From contig NZ_NPIB01000017.1 of the NCBI RefSeq assembly GCF_002849605.1, positions 29,401 to 93,400 of the forward strand: a stretch of DNA of 64,000 nt. The letters are read 5' to 3'. Below, piece by piece: positions 25,872-35,199 of this stretch. Every line of letters begins with the position of its first letter. Within the stretch, counting starts at the first letter, position 1. The notes beneath the pieces are model-generated. The model saw only the letters and a program-made list of their open reading frames with translations. It made no database searches and had not been told where the DNA came from. The stretch comes from Photobacterium carnosum (GTDB lineage: Bacteria > Pseudomonadota > Gammaproteobacteria > Enterobacterales > Vibrionaceae). Both the position numbers and the translations under genes were made by a program.

Positions 25872-25900
25872 AATAGCCCACATTATTGTGGGCTATTTTG
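25872..25900 (+). terminator. Rho-independent terminator after tetR
   Basis: AATAGCCCACA and TGTGGGCTATT form an 11-bp stem with a 4-base loop and a T-rich tail. Confidence 0.88.
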
Positions 25901-26051
25901 TTTGTCGATTAAAATGACATTTATGTTTTGCTTAATAAACGATAATTAAAATAACGTAATATTTTAATTATCTGTTAAAATTTATCGTTTTAGAGTATCT
26001 GCTCTATATTTATAATTACGCATTGGCTGGAAAGAGGTTAAAGGTTCGTAC

Positions 26052-27467
26052 ATGAAAATTAGGCCATTGATGGTGAAGCATCTGACAATTGCATTATTCG
26101 CAATCGTACCAATGGTACAGGCAGCCCCCGTCAGTTTTAACGATGCATGGTATACTGTAGTAACCCAAAATGATGGTTTAGCCGCAGATCGTGCCAGTGT
26201 TGAACAAGCACAATATATGCAAGATGCAGCTAAAGATTTGTATTTCCCCAAGGTGACCGTTGGGGCAAATTACACCCGTTTAGATCATGATATTAAATTA
26301 TCACCAGCGGATGTTTTTAGTAGTACATCTGCCTCAAATACTGACATTGGTAAAGTTATTAATAACATTATTTCTAACTCACAATTAAATTCTGCTTTGA
26401 CTTCAAATATCTCTGATCGGGATGTGTTTACTAGCTCTATTCGTGCGATTTGGCCAATATTTACTGGTGGTCGTATTAACGCTGCGCAAGATATTGCTCA
26501 AGGTAAAACAGATCAAGCAAAATACATGCTAGCAATGCAACAACAAGCAAAATTTGAAGATTTATCCCGTTTTTATTTTGGGGTTGTATTAGCAAAGAAT
26601 GTATTACAAACACGGACAGAAGTTGCAACTGGCTTAAAACATCATTATCAAGATGCGGTTAAGCTTGAACAGCAAGGTCAAATCGCGCGAGTTGAGCGTC
26701 TACAAGCGCAAGCTGCGTATGATAAAGCCAAAGTAGAACAGCAAAAATCCCTTCGCGATTTAGAAATTGCCCAAGTTGCTTTAACACAGCTATTAAAACA
26801 ATCAACACCAGCGATGCCATCGACAGGGCTGTTTATTAATAACTCACTGCCACCTATGTCTGCTTTTGTTGATAAAACTTTAGCGACGTATCCCGGTTTG
26901 CATATTTTGGATGCGAAGCGTAAGCAAGCGGGTGGCTTGATTGAAGTTGAACAAGGTAAATATTATCCTGAAGTCTATTTATATGGTGATTATAATTTGC
27001 ATGACAGTGGTAGTTTAGCCGCAAAAATGGCCCCTGATTGGGCGGTTGGTGTGGGTGTTAGTGTGCCATTAATTGATAACTCTGGTCGTTCAGGCAAATT
27101 AAGTGCTGCCCATTCAATGGTGACACAAGTTAACCATTTACAAGCACAAGCTCAGCAAGATCTAACAGTATTAGTTGAAAAAACTTACCGTGAAGCGAAA
27201 CAAGCATTAGAAGAATATAACGGCCTCGCATCTAGCTTGGCATTGGCGAATGAAAACAGTTTATTGCGAGAAAAAGCCTTTGGACAAGGGTTATCAACAT
27301 CATTGGATGTTGTCGATGCTGAACTTTTTGTTGCCAGCATTAAAACGCAACGTTTAGCGGCCGCTTATCAATATGTAGCTTGCTTAACTCGCTTGCTTGC
27401 TATTAGTGGCGAAATGAATACATTTAAAAATTATCAGCAATACCAAGGGATCGAGGTCAAATTATAA
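26052..27467 (+). CDS. TolC-family outer-membrane efflux protein
   Basis: The outer-membrane channel of a tripartite exporter, 471 residues. A signal peptide (KHLTIALFAIVPMVQA, cut before APVSF) is followed by the two OEP repeats with long helical segments (for example VERLQAQAAYDKAKVEQQK and LLREKAFGQGLSTSLDVVDAE). The ending TRLLAISGEMNTF is typical of the non-RND partners. Its last base overlaps the start of the adaptor gene (TAATG), so translation is coupled. It is the first gene of the four-gene operon 26052-30759. Confidence 0.92.
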   Translation: MKIRPLMVKHLTIALFAIVPMVQAAPVSFNDAWYTVVTQNDGLAADRASVEQAQYMQDAAKDLYFPKVTVGANYTRLDHDIKLSPADVFSSTSASNTDIGKVINNIISNSQLNSALTSNISDRDVFTSSIRAIWPIFTGGRINAAQDIAQGKTDQAKYMLAMQQQAKFEDLSRFYFGVVLAKNVLQTRTEVATGLKHHYQDAVKLEQQGQIARVERLQAQAAYDKAKVEQQKSLRDLEIAQVALTQLLKQSTPAMPSTGLFINNSLPPMSAFVDKTLATYPGLHILDAKRKQAGGLIEVEQGKYYPEVYLYGDYNLHDSGSLAAKMAPDWAVGVGVSVPLIDNSGRSGKLSAAHSMVTQVNHLQAQAQQDLTVLVEKTYREAKQALEEYNGLASSLALANENSLLREKAFGQGLSTSLDVVDAELFVASIKTQRLAAAYQYVACLTRLLAISGEMNTFKNYQQYQGIEVKL

Positions 27468-28441
27468 TGAGTAAGTTAAAAGCAATTGCAGTTGCTATTC
27501 CTGTTATCGCAGTGGTTGGATGGCTCGGCTATACCTTTTGGCATGCTTATCAGCCGCAACCTGAACGTATGCAAGGTCAAATTGAAGCCCAACAATATAA
27601 TATCGCGTCTAAAGTACCTGGGCGTATTGATAAAGTCTTAGTACGTAAAGGCGATGAAGTTCAGCCTGGACAATTAATTTTTACCATTTTAAGCCCTGAA
27701 ATTGACGCTAAATTAGAACAAGCACAAGCAGGAGAACAGGCTGCAGGTGCACTAGCGCAAGAAGCAGAAAAAGGTGCACGTATTCAACAAATTGCGGCAG
27801 CGAAAGATCAGTGGGGGAAAGCCAAAGCGGCAGCCGCATTGATGCAAAAAACCTATGTTCGGATTAATAACCTTTATAAAGACGGTGTATTAGCAGAACA
27901 AAAACGTGATGAAGTGTATACCCAATGGCAAGCCGCTCAATATACAGAAAGTGCTGCTTTCCAGATGTACCAAATGACGAAAGAAGGGGCTCGAGTTGAA
28001 ACTAAACGTGCAGCCCAGGAAAAAGTAAAAATGGCAGCAGGGGCTGTTGCTGAAGTTCAAGCCTATGTTGCGGATACTAAAATAAGTAGTTGGCATAAAG
28101 GTGAAGTGTCACAAGTGTTGCTGCATGATGGGGAATTAGCACCACAAGGTTTCCCTGTGGTTAATATTATTGATATTAGCGATGCATGGGCTGTCTTTAA
28201 TGTGCGTGAAGATAAATTAAAGGACTACCTAGAAGGTAAAACTTTTGAGGTCACTATTCCTGCTTTAGGTCATAAAAGTTATCAATTAAAAGTCACTCAT
28301 GTGGCAGTCATGGGCGATTTCGCTACTTGGCGTGCAACTGATACCGCCAAAGGTTTCGATATGCGAACATTTGAAGTTGAAGCTCGTCCAACTCAACCTA
28401 TTAGTGGTTTACGAGTCGGCATGAGTGTGATTGTTGAGTGA
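27467..28441 (+). CDS. HlyD-family periplasmic adaptor
   Basis: The membrane-fusion subunit, 324 residues. One N-terminal membrane helix (LKAIAVAIPVIAVVGWLGYTF) is followed by the biotinyl-lipoyl half GQIEAQQYNIASKVPGRID...VQPGQLIFTI, a long coiled-coil hairpin of about 100 residues (many Ala, Glu, Lys), and a beta-barrel with VNIIDISDAWAVFNVRED. It links the TolC-like channel to the inner-membrane permeases encoded next. Its C-terminus (LRVGMSVIVE) stops a few bases before the first permease start. Confidence 0.92.
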   Translation: MSKLKAIAVAIPVIAVVGWLGYTFWHAYQPQPERMQGQIEAQQYNIASKVPGRIDKVLVRKGDEVQPGQLIFTILSPEIDAKLEQAQAGEQAAGALAQEAEKGARIQQIAAAKDQWGKAKAAAALMQKTYVRINNLYKDGVLAEQKRDEVYTQWQAAQYTESAAFQMYQMTKEGARVETKRAAQEKVKMAAGAVAEVQAYVADTKISSWHKGEVSQVLLHDGELAPQGFPVVNIIDISDAWAVFNVREDKLKDYLEGKTFEVTIPALGHKSYQLKVTHVAVMGDFATWRATDTAKGFDMRTFEVEARPTQPISGLRVGMSVIVE

Positions 28442-28445
28442 TGAT

Positions 28446-29630
28446 ATGGTTGTCTATTCAGCAATAAAAAACGAGTGGCGTACTCTTTGGCAAGATAAAT
28501 GGTTGCGGGCACTGGTGGTTTGGTTACCTGCATTATTGTTTCTTACTATGTGGGCGATTTTTGCGACCGGTATTGCACGTAACTTGCCTGTTGGTGTGGT
28601 TGATCTTGATCATAGCCAGATGTCGCGTCAATTAACCCGTTATATTGATGCCAGTCCAAGCATGGCGGTGACACGTCAGTTTACCGATGATCACACTGCT
28701 AGTGCGGCGATGCGTGCTAATGATATCTATGCGATGGTAGTGATCCCTGATAACTATGAAAAAAATGTTAAGTTAGGTCAAGCGCCACAAATTACAACAT
28801 TTTATAATGGTCAATTTATCTTAATTGGTAAAGTTATTAGCTCGGCAATGCTGCAAGTTGAAGGCACTTATAATGCTGGTGTTGAAGCAATGCGGAACAT
28901 GAGTTCTGGTGCGCCAGTACCTTTGCAAGCATTAGGAATGGCTGTTCCTATTCAAGCCCAAATAACCCCTTTGTTTAACAGTAATAGCCATTATGGCCAA
29001 TTTTTAGTTTCAGCGATTATTCCCCCTATTTGGCAAATATTAATTGTAGCGACGACCGTGTTGGCATTAGTACATGAGGCTCGTGGTCAAGGGCTGTGGC
29101 GTTGGTTAGCACACACTCCGTGTCAAAAATTATTAGGTAAGTTACTTGCTTATTCTGGTTTGTTTTTGATTCAAGGTGTGTTGTTTTTATGGTGGATGTA
29201 TGTTGCGCTTGATTGGCCGATGCATGGTCAATGGGGAATATTGATTGTCGCACAATTATTAATGGTTTTTGCTTGTCAAAGTATGGGGAGCTTGATTTAT
29301 TTTGTCGCAATGGAAGCTCCACGCGCAATGAGTTTTGTTGCTGCTTATACGGCACCTGCCTTTGCCTTTATGGGGATCACATTTCCCGCTACTGATATGC
29401 CTGTTATTGCTAAAATATGGCGAGGGTTATTACCTGTTAGCCATTATATTGAAGTGCAATTACAACAAGTAGATTATGGCAGTGGTTGGTATCAGGCTTC
29501 TCATCAATTATTGGTACTAAGCAGCTTTATGAGTGCTTTATTATTGGCGATGGGATTAATGTTAGTGCGTCGTAGTAAAGCATTCGCTAGTAGAGATACC
29601 GTAACGGGAGATCATCATGAGTTGGGGTGA
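28446..29630 (+). CDS. ABC-2 type permease, first subunit
   Basis: An inner-membrane ABC-2 permease of about 394 residues. The ATG at 28446 is preferred to the TTG at 28431, which overlaps the adaptor gene. Topology is one N-terminal helix (ALVVWLPALLFLTMWAIFA), a large periplasmic domain with the family segment PVGVVDLDHSQMSRQL, then about five C-terminal helices. It ends 14 bases inside the next gene. It is paired with the second subunit. No ATPase gene is in the operon, so it must borrow one or work without. Confidence 0.9.
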   Translation: MVVYSAIKNEWRTLWQDKWLRALVVWLPALLFLTMWAIFATGIARNLPVGVVDLDHSQMSRQLTRYIDASPSMAVTRQFTDDHTASAAMRANDIYAMVVIPDNYEKNVKLGQAPQITTFYNGQFILIGKVISSAMLQVEGTYNAGVEAMRNMSSGAPVPLQALGMAVPIQAQITPLFNSNSHYGQFLVSAIIPPIWQILIVATTVLALVHEARGQGLWRWLAHTPCQKLLGKLLAYSGLFLIQGVLFLWWMYVALDWPMHGQWGILIVAQLLMVFACQSMGSLIYFVAMEAPRAMSFVAAYTAPAFAFMGITFPATDMPVIAKIWRGLLPVSHYIEVQLQQVDYGSGWYQASHQLLVLSSFMSALLLAMGLMLVRRSKAFASRDTVTGDHHELG

Positions 29631-30759
29631 TTTATTTAAGCATGAATTAAAAGCTATTTTTAGTAATTTCTCATTAGTGTTTACTGTTTTTGGTGGGGTG
29701 GTGTTCTATTCATTTTTATACCCATTGCCGTATATTAATGAATTACCACGAGAACAACGAGTAGCGGTGGTTAACCTTGATCATAGCCAAATGAGCCGTG
29801 AGTTAATTAGGATGGCAAATGCCACGCCACAAGTTCATATTACGGAACATCTTGGCAGTATTAATGCGGCTAAAGTTGCGTTAGAAGATCGTCAAGTTGA
29901 CGGTATTTTAGTGATCCCTAAACATTTTTATCGTGATGTGATGATGGGGACTAGCCCAACGTTAGCTTATGCAGGTAATGCAGCATTATTTTTAGTTTAC
30001 GGAACGGTGGTTGAAGGCTTAAATAGTGCAGGTAGTGATTTGGCAGTACAAGCGAAAATTAATCGTATGATGCTGACTGGTGATGGTGCAGTTGAAGCAA
30101 CACAGCATGCGACAGCCATGAAGCTTAATATGCGACCTGTATTTAATGTCACTATGGGGTATATCAACTATGTTGTACCCGCTGTGTTTGTGTTGATCCT
30201 ACATCAAACTCTGTTAATTGGGGTTGGTATGATGGGCGCGGCAGAAAATGAAGCGCGTGCTGCGGGTAAAACGGGTTATTGGGCGCAATATCCTATTTGG
30301 ATGGTGATGACGGTACGAGCAGTATTGTTTACCTTAATCTATTTACCATTAGTGATGTATTACTTCGGGTTTACTTATGTTTATTATGGCGTGAATAGGT
30401 TGGCATCGATTGATGATTTGATCATGATGATAATTCCGTTTTTATTAGCAGTGATTATGCTCGGAATGATATTAGGTCAATTATTACCTCGTTGTGAATT
30501 AGTGACGCTGGTGGTGTTATTGAGTTCGTTACCATTAGTCTTCAGTGCTGGGTTTATTTGGCCACCGTCAGCGATACCGACAGCGATTAATTATTTTGCG
30601 CAATTAGCACCTTCTACTGCGGCTATTAATGGCTTTCTTGGGCTTAATCAACTTGGCGCGAGTTTTACGCAAGAGATTGATCGTTGGGGGCAGCTATGGC
30701 TACAGTTTATTGGTTTTGCTGGGATCAGTTATTGGTTAATGCGGCGAGCTCGAAAATAA
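29617..30759 (+). CDS. ABC-2 type permease, second subunit
   Basis: 380 residues with the same layout as its neighbour: N-terminal helix (FSLVFTVFGGVVFYSFLYP), periplasmic domain with AVVNLDHSQMSREL, and a C-terminal bundle. The shared NLDHSQMSRxL segment shows the two permeases are ancient paralogues that probably heterodimerise. It overlaps the first permease gene by 14 bases. The last helix reads LWLQFIGFAGISYWLM. Substrates of this group are usually drugs, bile salts or other amphiphiles; none can be named here. Confidence 0.9.
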   Translation: MSWGDLFKHELKAIFSNFSLVFTVFGGVVFYSFLYPLPYINELPREQRVAVVNLDHSQMSRELIRMANATPQVHITEHLGSINAAKVALEDRQVDGILVIPKHFYRDVMMGTSPTLAYAGNAALFLVYGTVVEGLNSAGSDLAVQAKINRMMLTGDGAVEATQHATAMKLNMRPVFNVTMGYINYVVPAVFVLILHQTLLIGVGMMGAAENEARAAGKTGYWAQYPIWMVMTVRAVLFTLIYLPLVMYYFGFTYVYYGVNRLASIDDLIMMIIPFLLAVIMLGMILGQLLPRCELVTLVVLLSSLPLVFSAGFIWPPSAIPTAINYFAQLAPSTAAINGFLGLNQLGASFTQEIDRWGQLWLQFIGFAGISYWLMRRARK

Positions 30760-30778
30760 AGTGAGAGCATCAACGAAA

Positions 30779-30803
30779 AGAGCATATTGATGCTCTTTTT
30801 TTT
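30779..30803 (+). terminator. Rho-independent terminator of export operon
   Basis: AAGAGCAT, loop ATTG, ATGCTCTT and a T run. An alternative outer stem (AGAGCATCAA / TTGATGCTCT) starts at 30764, so two mutually exclusive hairpins are possible. Confidence 0.9.
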
Positions 30804-30921
30804 TGCTTTTAAATGTACGCTGTTTTATATTGGTGCTGCTGAGTAAATAAGATGTGGCAAATGTTAAATTTACAGCCACACTTAATAAGTAAAGTTACGT
30901 TTAAACTAGTAGGAGGTTGTC

Positions 30922-31410
30922 TTGAGTTATAAATCAATAGCGAATAAGAAAGTAATGGTTGCGGTAGCGATGATGTTGTCATTAGGTGTCGTGGGTTGTG
31001 CTCAAAACCCTTATGGTGATGCATATAATGTTGGTGAAGCTCGCACTATGCAAACGGTTTCGACTGGGACAATTACTAAACTAGATGCCGTAACAATGAG
31101 CTCTGATGGTGAAAGTACTATTGGTACGCTTGCTGGTGCAGCTATTGGTGGTATTTTAGGGTCGAAAATCGGTGGGGGTTCAGGCTCTGATATTGCCGCA
31201 ATTGGTGGTGCATTAGCGGGGGGAGCTTTAGGTAATACTGCGGGTGATGCCGTTGGTAAACGTCAGGGTGTTAATATTGTGATTAAGTTAGAGAGTGGCC
31301 GTACTGTTGCTGTTGTGCAGCAGGTCGATCCTAATATGATCTTCCGCGTTGGTCAGCGTGTTGATATTTACCAGCAAGGGCGTACAACGCGTGTTGTTCC
31401 TGCAAATTAA
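30922..31410 (+). CDS. SlyB/Pcp-like glycine-zipper outer-membrane lipoprotein
   Basis: A protein of 162 residues starting at TTG behind a perfect AGGAGG. The lipoprotein signal ends at the lipobox LGVVGC. A glycine-zipper 2TM domain follows (IGTLAGAAIGGILGSKIGGG ... GGALAGGALGNTAG), and then a small beta domain with VQQVDPNMIFRVGQRVDIY. This matches SlyB/Pcp lipoproteins, which help maintain outer-membrane integrity and are often PhoP-regulated. No PhoP box is evident. It is monocistronic, with its own terminator. Confidence 0.9.
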   Translation: MSYKSIANKKVMVAVAMMLSLGVVGCAQNPYGDAYNVGEARTMQTVSTGTITKLDAVTMSSDGESTIGTLAGAAIGGILGSKIGGGSGSDIAAIGGALAGGALGNTAGDAVGKRQGVNIVIKLESGRTVAVVQQVDPNMIFRVGQRVDIYQQGRTTRVVPAN

Positions 31411-31433
31411 GTTGTGATCGCTATTACATATAC

Positions 31434-31457
31434 AAGGCAGTGAATACTGCCTTTTTT
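31434..31457 (+). terminator. Rho-independent terminator after slyB-like gene
   Basis: AAGGCAGT, loop GAAT, ACTGCCTT, then T4. Confidence 0.9.
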
Positions 31458-31828
31458 ATTGACTATTATTTTATAATCGCATAATTACCGTTAGTCGTTG
31501 TTATTTAATAGGTAAAGATGTTGGGATATTGTTTTTTTTATGAATGAATATTTTAGTTTTTAACTTAAATAAGATTTTTTGAGTCAATTTCTATAAGGCG
31601 TAGTAATTTATTGCTTTTTATTAAATGCTGTTATTTTATAATTTATAGCTTATTACTTCGTTTTATTTGTATTTTTGGCGGATAAAGTTATTAATTTGGT
31701 TAGTATATCTAATTGTTAAATGAATAGACTAATGTTTAAATAATGAGCTAATAATTAAATTGTAACTAATTGTATCAAAGAGTACGCTGTGCGCTTTCTA
31801 AACACCCTCTTTGAACGACTCATATTTG
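31458..31828. other. AT-rich spacer before the antiporter gene
   Basis: No gene or clear operator seen in about 370 bases of very AT-rich DNA. It presumably holds the antiporter promoter. I see no CRP palindrome. Confidence 0.4.
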
Positions 31829-33115
31829 ATGAATAATTCTAAACTAGACGCGACTTATAAACGCCTTCGTTGGCAGATAATTATTACTACTTTCTTAACT
31901 TATACTGTGATGTATATCTCAAGAAAAGCATTTGCTGCTGCTGCACCACTATTAATGAAAGATCTCGGCATGACCATGGTTCAATTTGGTTTAGCCTCAT
32001 CGATTTATTATATTTTATACGGCCTTTCAAAATTTAGTTCAGGCCTTTTAGCCGATAGAATTAATCCTCGTTTATTTTTAGCTCCAGTGTTAGTTGTGAT
32101 TGCGATTATTAACGTTGGGATTGGTATGACCAACAGCGTTACGATGTTGCTAGTACTCTATTGCTCAACGGCTATTGTCCAAGGTTGTGGTTTTCCACCT
32201 ATTGCGAAAGCGATCAGCCAATGGTATTCAAAATCTGAGCGTGGTGGTTGGTATTCACTTTGGAATACTTCGCATAATGTTGGTGGTGCATTAGCGCCAT
32301 TAATTGCCTCTGCTGTGATTGCTTACACAGGTAACTGGCGTTATGCGTTTTATGTGCCAGCCGCTATTACCGCAGTACAAGCCGTTATTGCCGCTATCTT
32401 GATGCGCGGTAAACCTGAAAATTACGGTTTACCCAATGTTGGTGAATGGCGTAATGATACTAAACAGCTAGAGATCAATAAGCGCTCTGAAGCTGGTTTG
32501 ACAATGTGGGTAATGTTTCAACGCTATATTTTGACTAACCCTATTATTTGGTTAGCGATTGGCGGTGATTTATGTATTTACGTGATCCGTACTGTTTCAA
32601 GCGATTGGGTAAGCGTTTACTTCGTTGATGTACTACATTGGGACTTAATTCGTTCTAACTCATTAGTAGCTTGGTTTGAGGCGGGCGGTATTTTAGGCGG
32701 TCTGACATCAGGTATTATTTCTGATAAGTTCTTTGGTGCAGATCGTTGGAAAACAATTTTAATTTACTGCTTTGTATTGATTGCTGGCATGGTTTGCGTT
32801 GCTTTCACTATCCATATGAGCTACTTACTTGTAGCGCTAGGTTTCTTTATCATTGGTGCAGGTATTTACGCGCCACAAATGCTGTTTGCATTAGGTATCA
32901 TTGAAGCCTCTCACGCGGATGGTGCGGGTGCAGCAACTGGTCTTAAAGGCGGTGTGACTTACATTGGTGCGGCACTGGCTGGTGCGCCAATTGCAATGAT
33001 TGAAACGGCATATTCTTGGAATGGTGTGTTTATATTACTCGCCGGCATTGCTGTTACTTTAGTTGTTTTAACTTGTGTCATTATTCGTGTTGACAGTAAA
33101 CGTCTTCCAATGTAA
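31829..33115 (+). CDS. organophosphate:phosphate antiporter (OPA family, UhpC/UhpT-like)
   Basis: An inner-membrane MFS protein of 428 residues (from the ATG at 31829; a TTG at 31811 is also in frame). It has about 12 helices. OPA-family landmarks: YISRKAFAAAAP on helix 1, YGLSKFSSGLLADR after helix 2, SERGGWYSLWNTSHNVGGAL, YGLPNVGEWRND in the central loop and GAGAATGLKGG near helix 11. The loop is closer to UhpC than to GlpT. No uhpAB two-component genes adjoin, so a transporter for sugar phosphates or glycerol-3-phosphate is favoured over a sensor. Confidence 0.87.
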   Translation: MNNSKLDATYKRLRWQIIITTFLTYTVMYISRKAFAAAAPLLMKDLGMTMVQFGLASSIYYILYGLSKFSSGLLADRINPRLFLAPVLVVIAIINVGIGMTNSVTMLLVLYCSTAIVQGCGFPPIAKAISQWYSKSERGGWYSLWNTSHNVGGALAPLIASAVIAYTGNWRYAFYVPAAITAVQAVIAAILMRGKPENYGLPNVGEWRNDTKQLEINKRSEAGLTMWVMFQRYILTNPIIWLAIGGDLCIYVIRTVSSDWVSVYFVDVLHWDLIRSNSLVAWFEAGGILGGLTSGIISDKFFGADRWKTILIYCFVLIAGMVCVAFTIHMSYLLVALGFFIIGAGIYAPQMLFALGIIEASHADGAGAATGLKGGVTYIGAALAGAPIAMIETAYSWNGVFILLAGIAVTLVVLTCVIIRVDSKRLPM

Positions 33116-33136
33116 TTAATTGATATTATAGTTAAT

Positions 33137-33165
33137 AAAAAGCGACCATTACGGTCGCTTTTTTT
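33137..33165 (+). terminator. Rho-independent terminator after antiporter
   Basis: AAAAAGCGACC, loop ATTAC, GGTCGCTT and a T run. It is placed between convergent genes and has A/T flanks on both sides. Confidence 0.92.
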
Positions 33166-33213
33166 ATGTATTTTATTCGTAATAATAAAATATTATTGAT
33201 TTATAACCATAAG

Positions 33214-35199
33214 TTAACGAATAGACTTCAGCATAAAATCTATCACTGGATCAATCTCTGCTTTAATATCCAGTGCTTTTGGCATAAAGCTTGGCGTATT
33301 AAGAATTCCTCGTTCAATTAACTCATCAAGTAGGGGCTTAAATTCAAACCCTGTTTTACCAATGAATAATGACGTTAAGTCTTCAGTTTTATATGCCTGA
33401 ATGGCATCTTTTAAGCCACGCAAGTAAAGGAAGTCTTTAGTAAAACCACCACCACGATAAGCGCGAGCTGTAATGGTAAATGCTTCATCATCACAAACAT
33501 CATAATCATGACGTAGACTATTAAAACAGTCATTAAAGTTATCGCCATTGACCATCATTTCGACTGCAACCACACGTAACGCTAATGTTTTTAGGCGATG
33601 AAGTGGGAAGTTGCCAGATAAATGCTCACATAAAATGGCAAGACCTTCTTGAGTATGCGTATTACCCGGTAAGCCTAATTGTAAAATTTTAAGAGGTTGT
33701 CGTTCAGCATTAACTGAAGTGACAAGGTGAACTCCTAGCTCATGGTGGATCAAGGCATCCAAATCACCTTGGGTAAAGCGACTGTTTGGATTAACCTTTA
33801 TCACTTTGCCACTCACCATTGCGCGAGCAATTAACTGCTTCGAAGATACTACTTTACAAGGAATATCATAATCAGCAGCTGCCAATTTAAATGCTTCTAT
33901 TGCATCTTTAGCACTGATGTTTGCAGGCTGTTGCTCTTTATATATACACGCATGTAAAATAAATTTCGCATTAGCAATATCACGCTCATCAGGTTGGCCG
34001 TAATAACGTAATGAATTATATAAAAATTCATCAGTACCAATACTACAAAGCAAATCAATACGAACGGCTAGCTGATCGATGACTTTACGGTACATTTTTT
34101 GTACATCAGCATCGCGAATAGTTTCAACCGGTAAGCGGTAAAGCTGTTCACGGAACTTATACGGATCTAAATCTAACTGACGATAAGTAAACTGTGGCTG
34201 ATAACTGTATGGTTTACTTAAAAAACGTCTTTTTTCTTGCTTTAAGTTAGTTGGATTAATATAACTTAAGGTATTGATACCTTTTGCTATTTTATACAAC
34301 TGACGATCAAGATTAAGTACTTCTTTTGAAAGGTTTGATGCTAATACATCGCTACCTGTAAGCCCTTTGGCTGTGGTACGTTTAGTGATCGTAAATGCCG
34401 CATGTTCAGTGATCACTGTTTTCATTGATTCATTCAATTTTTCAATCACGAGTGTGTAGGCTTCACCCCCTTCTTCGTTCATGAAAATCTTCTTCACCTC
34501 AATTGGCATAATTAAGGTGTTTTTAAAATGTTGTTTAATGAAGCTCGCTTGGTAGCCTAAGCCTTTAAAAATATCATTCTCAAGTGCGTTGACATCAATA
34601 TTAGGTAGCTCAACATTGTTAAGACCTTCTAGTAAGACATCAATTTCTTTGCGCCAGCGACGACGATTAATCTGCATTGTACCGACATTAAATGTCGGTG
34701 TTGCTGTATCAATACGTTGATAGTTATATGAATGAATATCGTAAATTAGACATAAACCAAATTGCAGCTCTAATGTCTCTACTAAGCATTGTAGAATACG
34801 GTAATAACTTTGGTGTTTAGCCAAGGTTATTTCGCGTTCAGTCTCACTAAGAGGCGTTAACCAAACATTTTTTCCCCATGCGTCGTCATAGATGCAGTTT
34901 TCAGGTGCACGATTGAGATCATACTCATAACGTGAATCTTCACCTTGCAATACAATCGGCAATGAAGAAATGAAGTCTCCTGTAAAGGGATCTTCTTCGA
35001 AATAACGTTCTTCTTCTGTTAACGCACACTGTGATTGCAGTGATTGACGCAATTGATGACCATTATGGATTGCTGTCGCAATGTAAGGTTGATATTCACT
35101 AATGCGAATCATCAAGCTACCATCATCAAGATGCGCTTCAAATGGAGTAAGACTACGTATTTTTTCTACAATTTCTAACTCAGTAAGAAGCATCGGCAA
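33214..35199 (-). CDS. N-formylglutamate amidohydrolase-like / DUF1704 (QEGLA) metallopeptidase fusion
   Basis: A 661-residue protein with two parts. Residues 1 to about 200 resemble N-formylglutamate amidohydrolase: DSRYEYDLNRAPENC, YDIHSYNYQR and NVGTMQINRRRW. The remainder is DUF1704, the family named after its QEGLA motif. It has a zinc-peptidase site HHELGVH near residues 484-490 and TQEGLA near 515. DUF1704 also contains MATCAP, the eukaryotic tyrosine carboxypeptidase of tubulin. The start overlaps the ATP-grasp gene by 20 bases. A ligase paired with two amide-cleaving domains suggests addition and removal of an amino acid or peptide tag. The target is unknown. Confidence 0.87.
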   Translation of the reverse strand: MPMLLTELEIVEKIRSLTPFEAHLDDGSLMIRISEYQPYIATAIHNGHQLRQSLQSQCALTEEERYFEEDPFTGDFISSLPIVLQGEDSRYEYDLNRAPENCIYDDAWGKNVWLTPLSETEREITLAKHQSYYRILQCLVETLELQFGLCLIYDIHSYNYQRIDTATPTFNVGTMQINRRRWRKEIDVLLEGLNNVELPNIDVNALENDIFKGLGYQASFIKQHFKNTLIMPIEVKKIFMNEEGGEAYTLVIEKLNESMKTVITEHAAFTITKRTTAKGLTGSDVLASNLSKEVLNLDRQLYKIAKGINTLSYINPTNLKQEKRRFLSKPYSYQPQFTYRQLDLDPYKFREQLYRLPVETIRDADVQKMYRKVIDQLAVRIDLLCSIGTDEFLYNSLRYYGQPDERDIANAKFILHACIYKEQQPANISAKDAIEAFKLAAADYDIPCKVVSSKQLIARAMVSGKVIKVNPNSRFTQGDLDALIHHELGVHLVTSVNAERQPLKILQLGLPGNTHTQEGLAILCEHLSGNFPLHRLKTLALRVVAVEMMVNGDNFNDCFNSLRHDYDVCDDEAFTITARAYRGGGFTKDFLYLRGLKDAIQAYKTEDLTSLFIGKTGFEFKPLLDELIERGILNTPSFMPKALDIKAEIDPVIDFMLKSIR

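Noticed and set aside
29026..29355. 109-codon minus-strand frame inside the first permease gene
   Set aside because: Shadow frame; the plus strand encodes intact membrane helices throughout.
31829..33115. UhpC-type sensor for hexose phosphate
   Set aside because: No uhpA/uhpB genes nearby; the neutral call of an OPA-family antiporter is safer.
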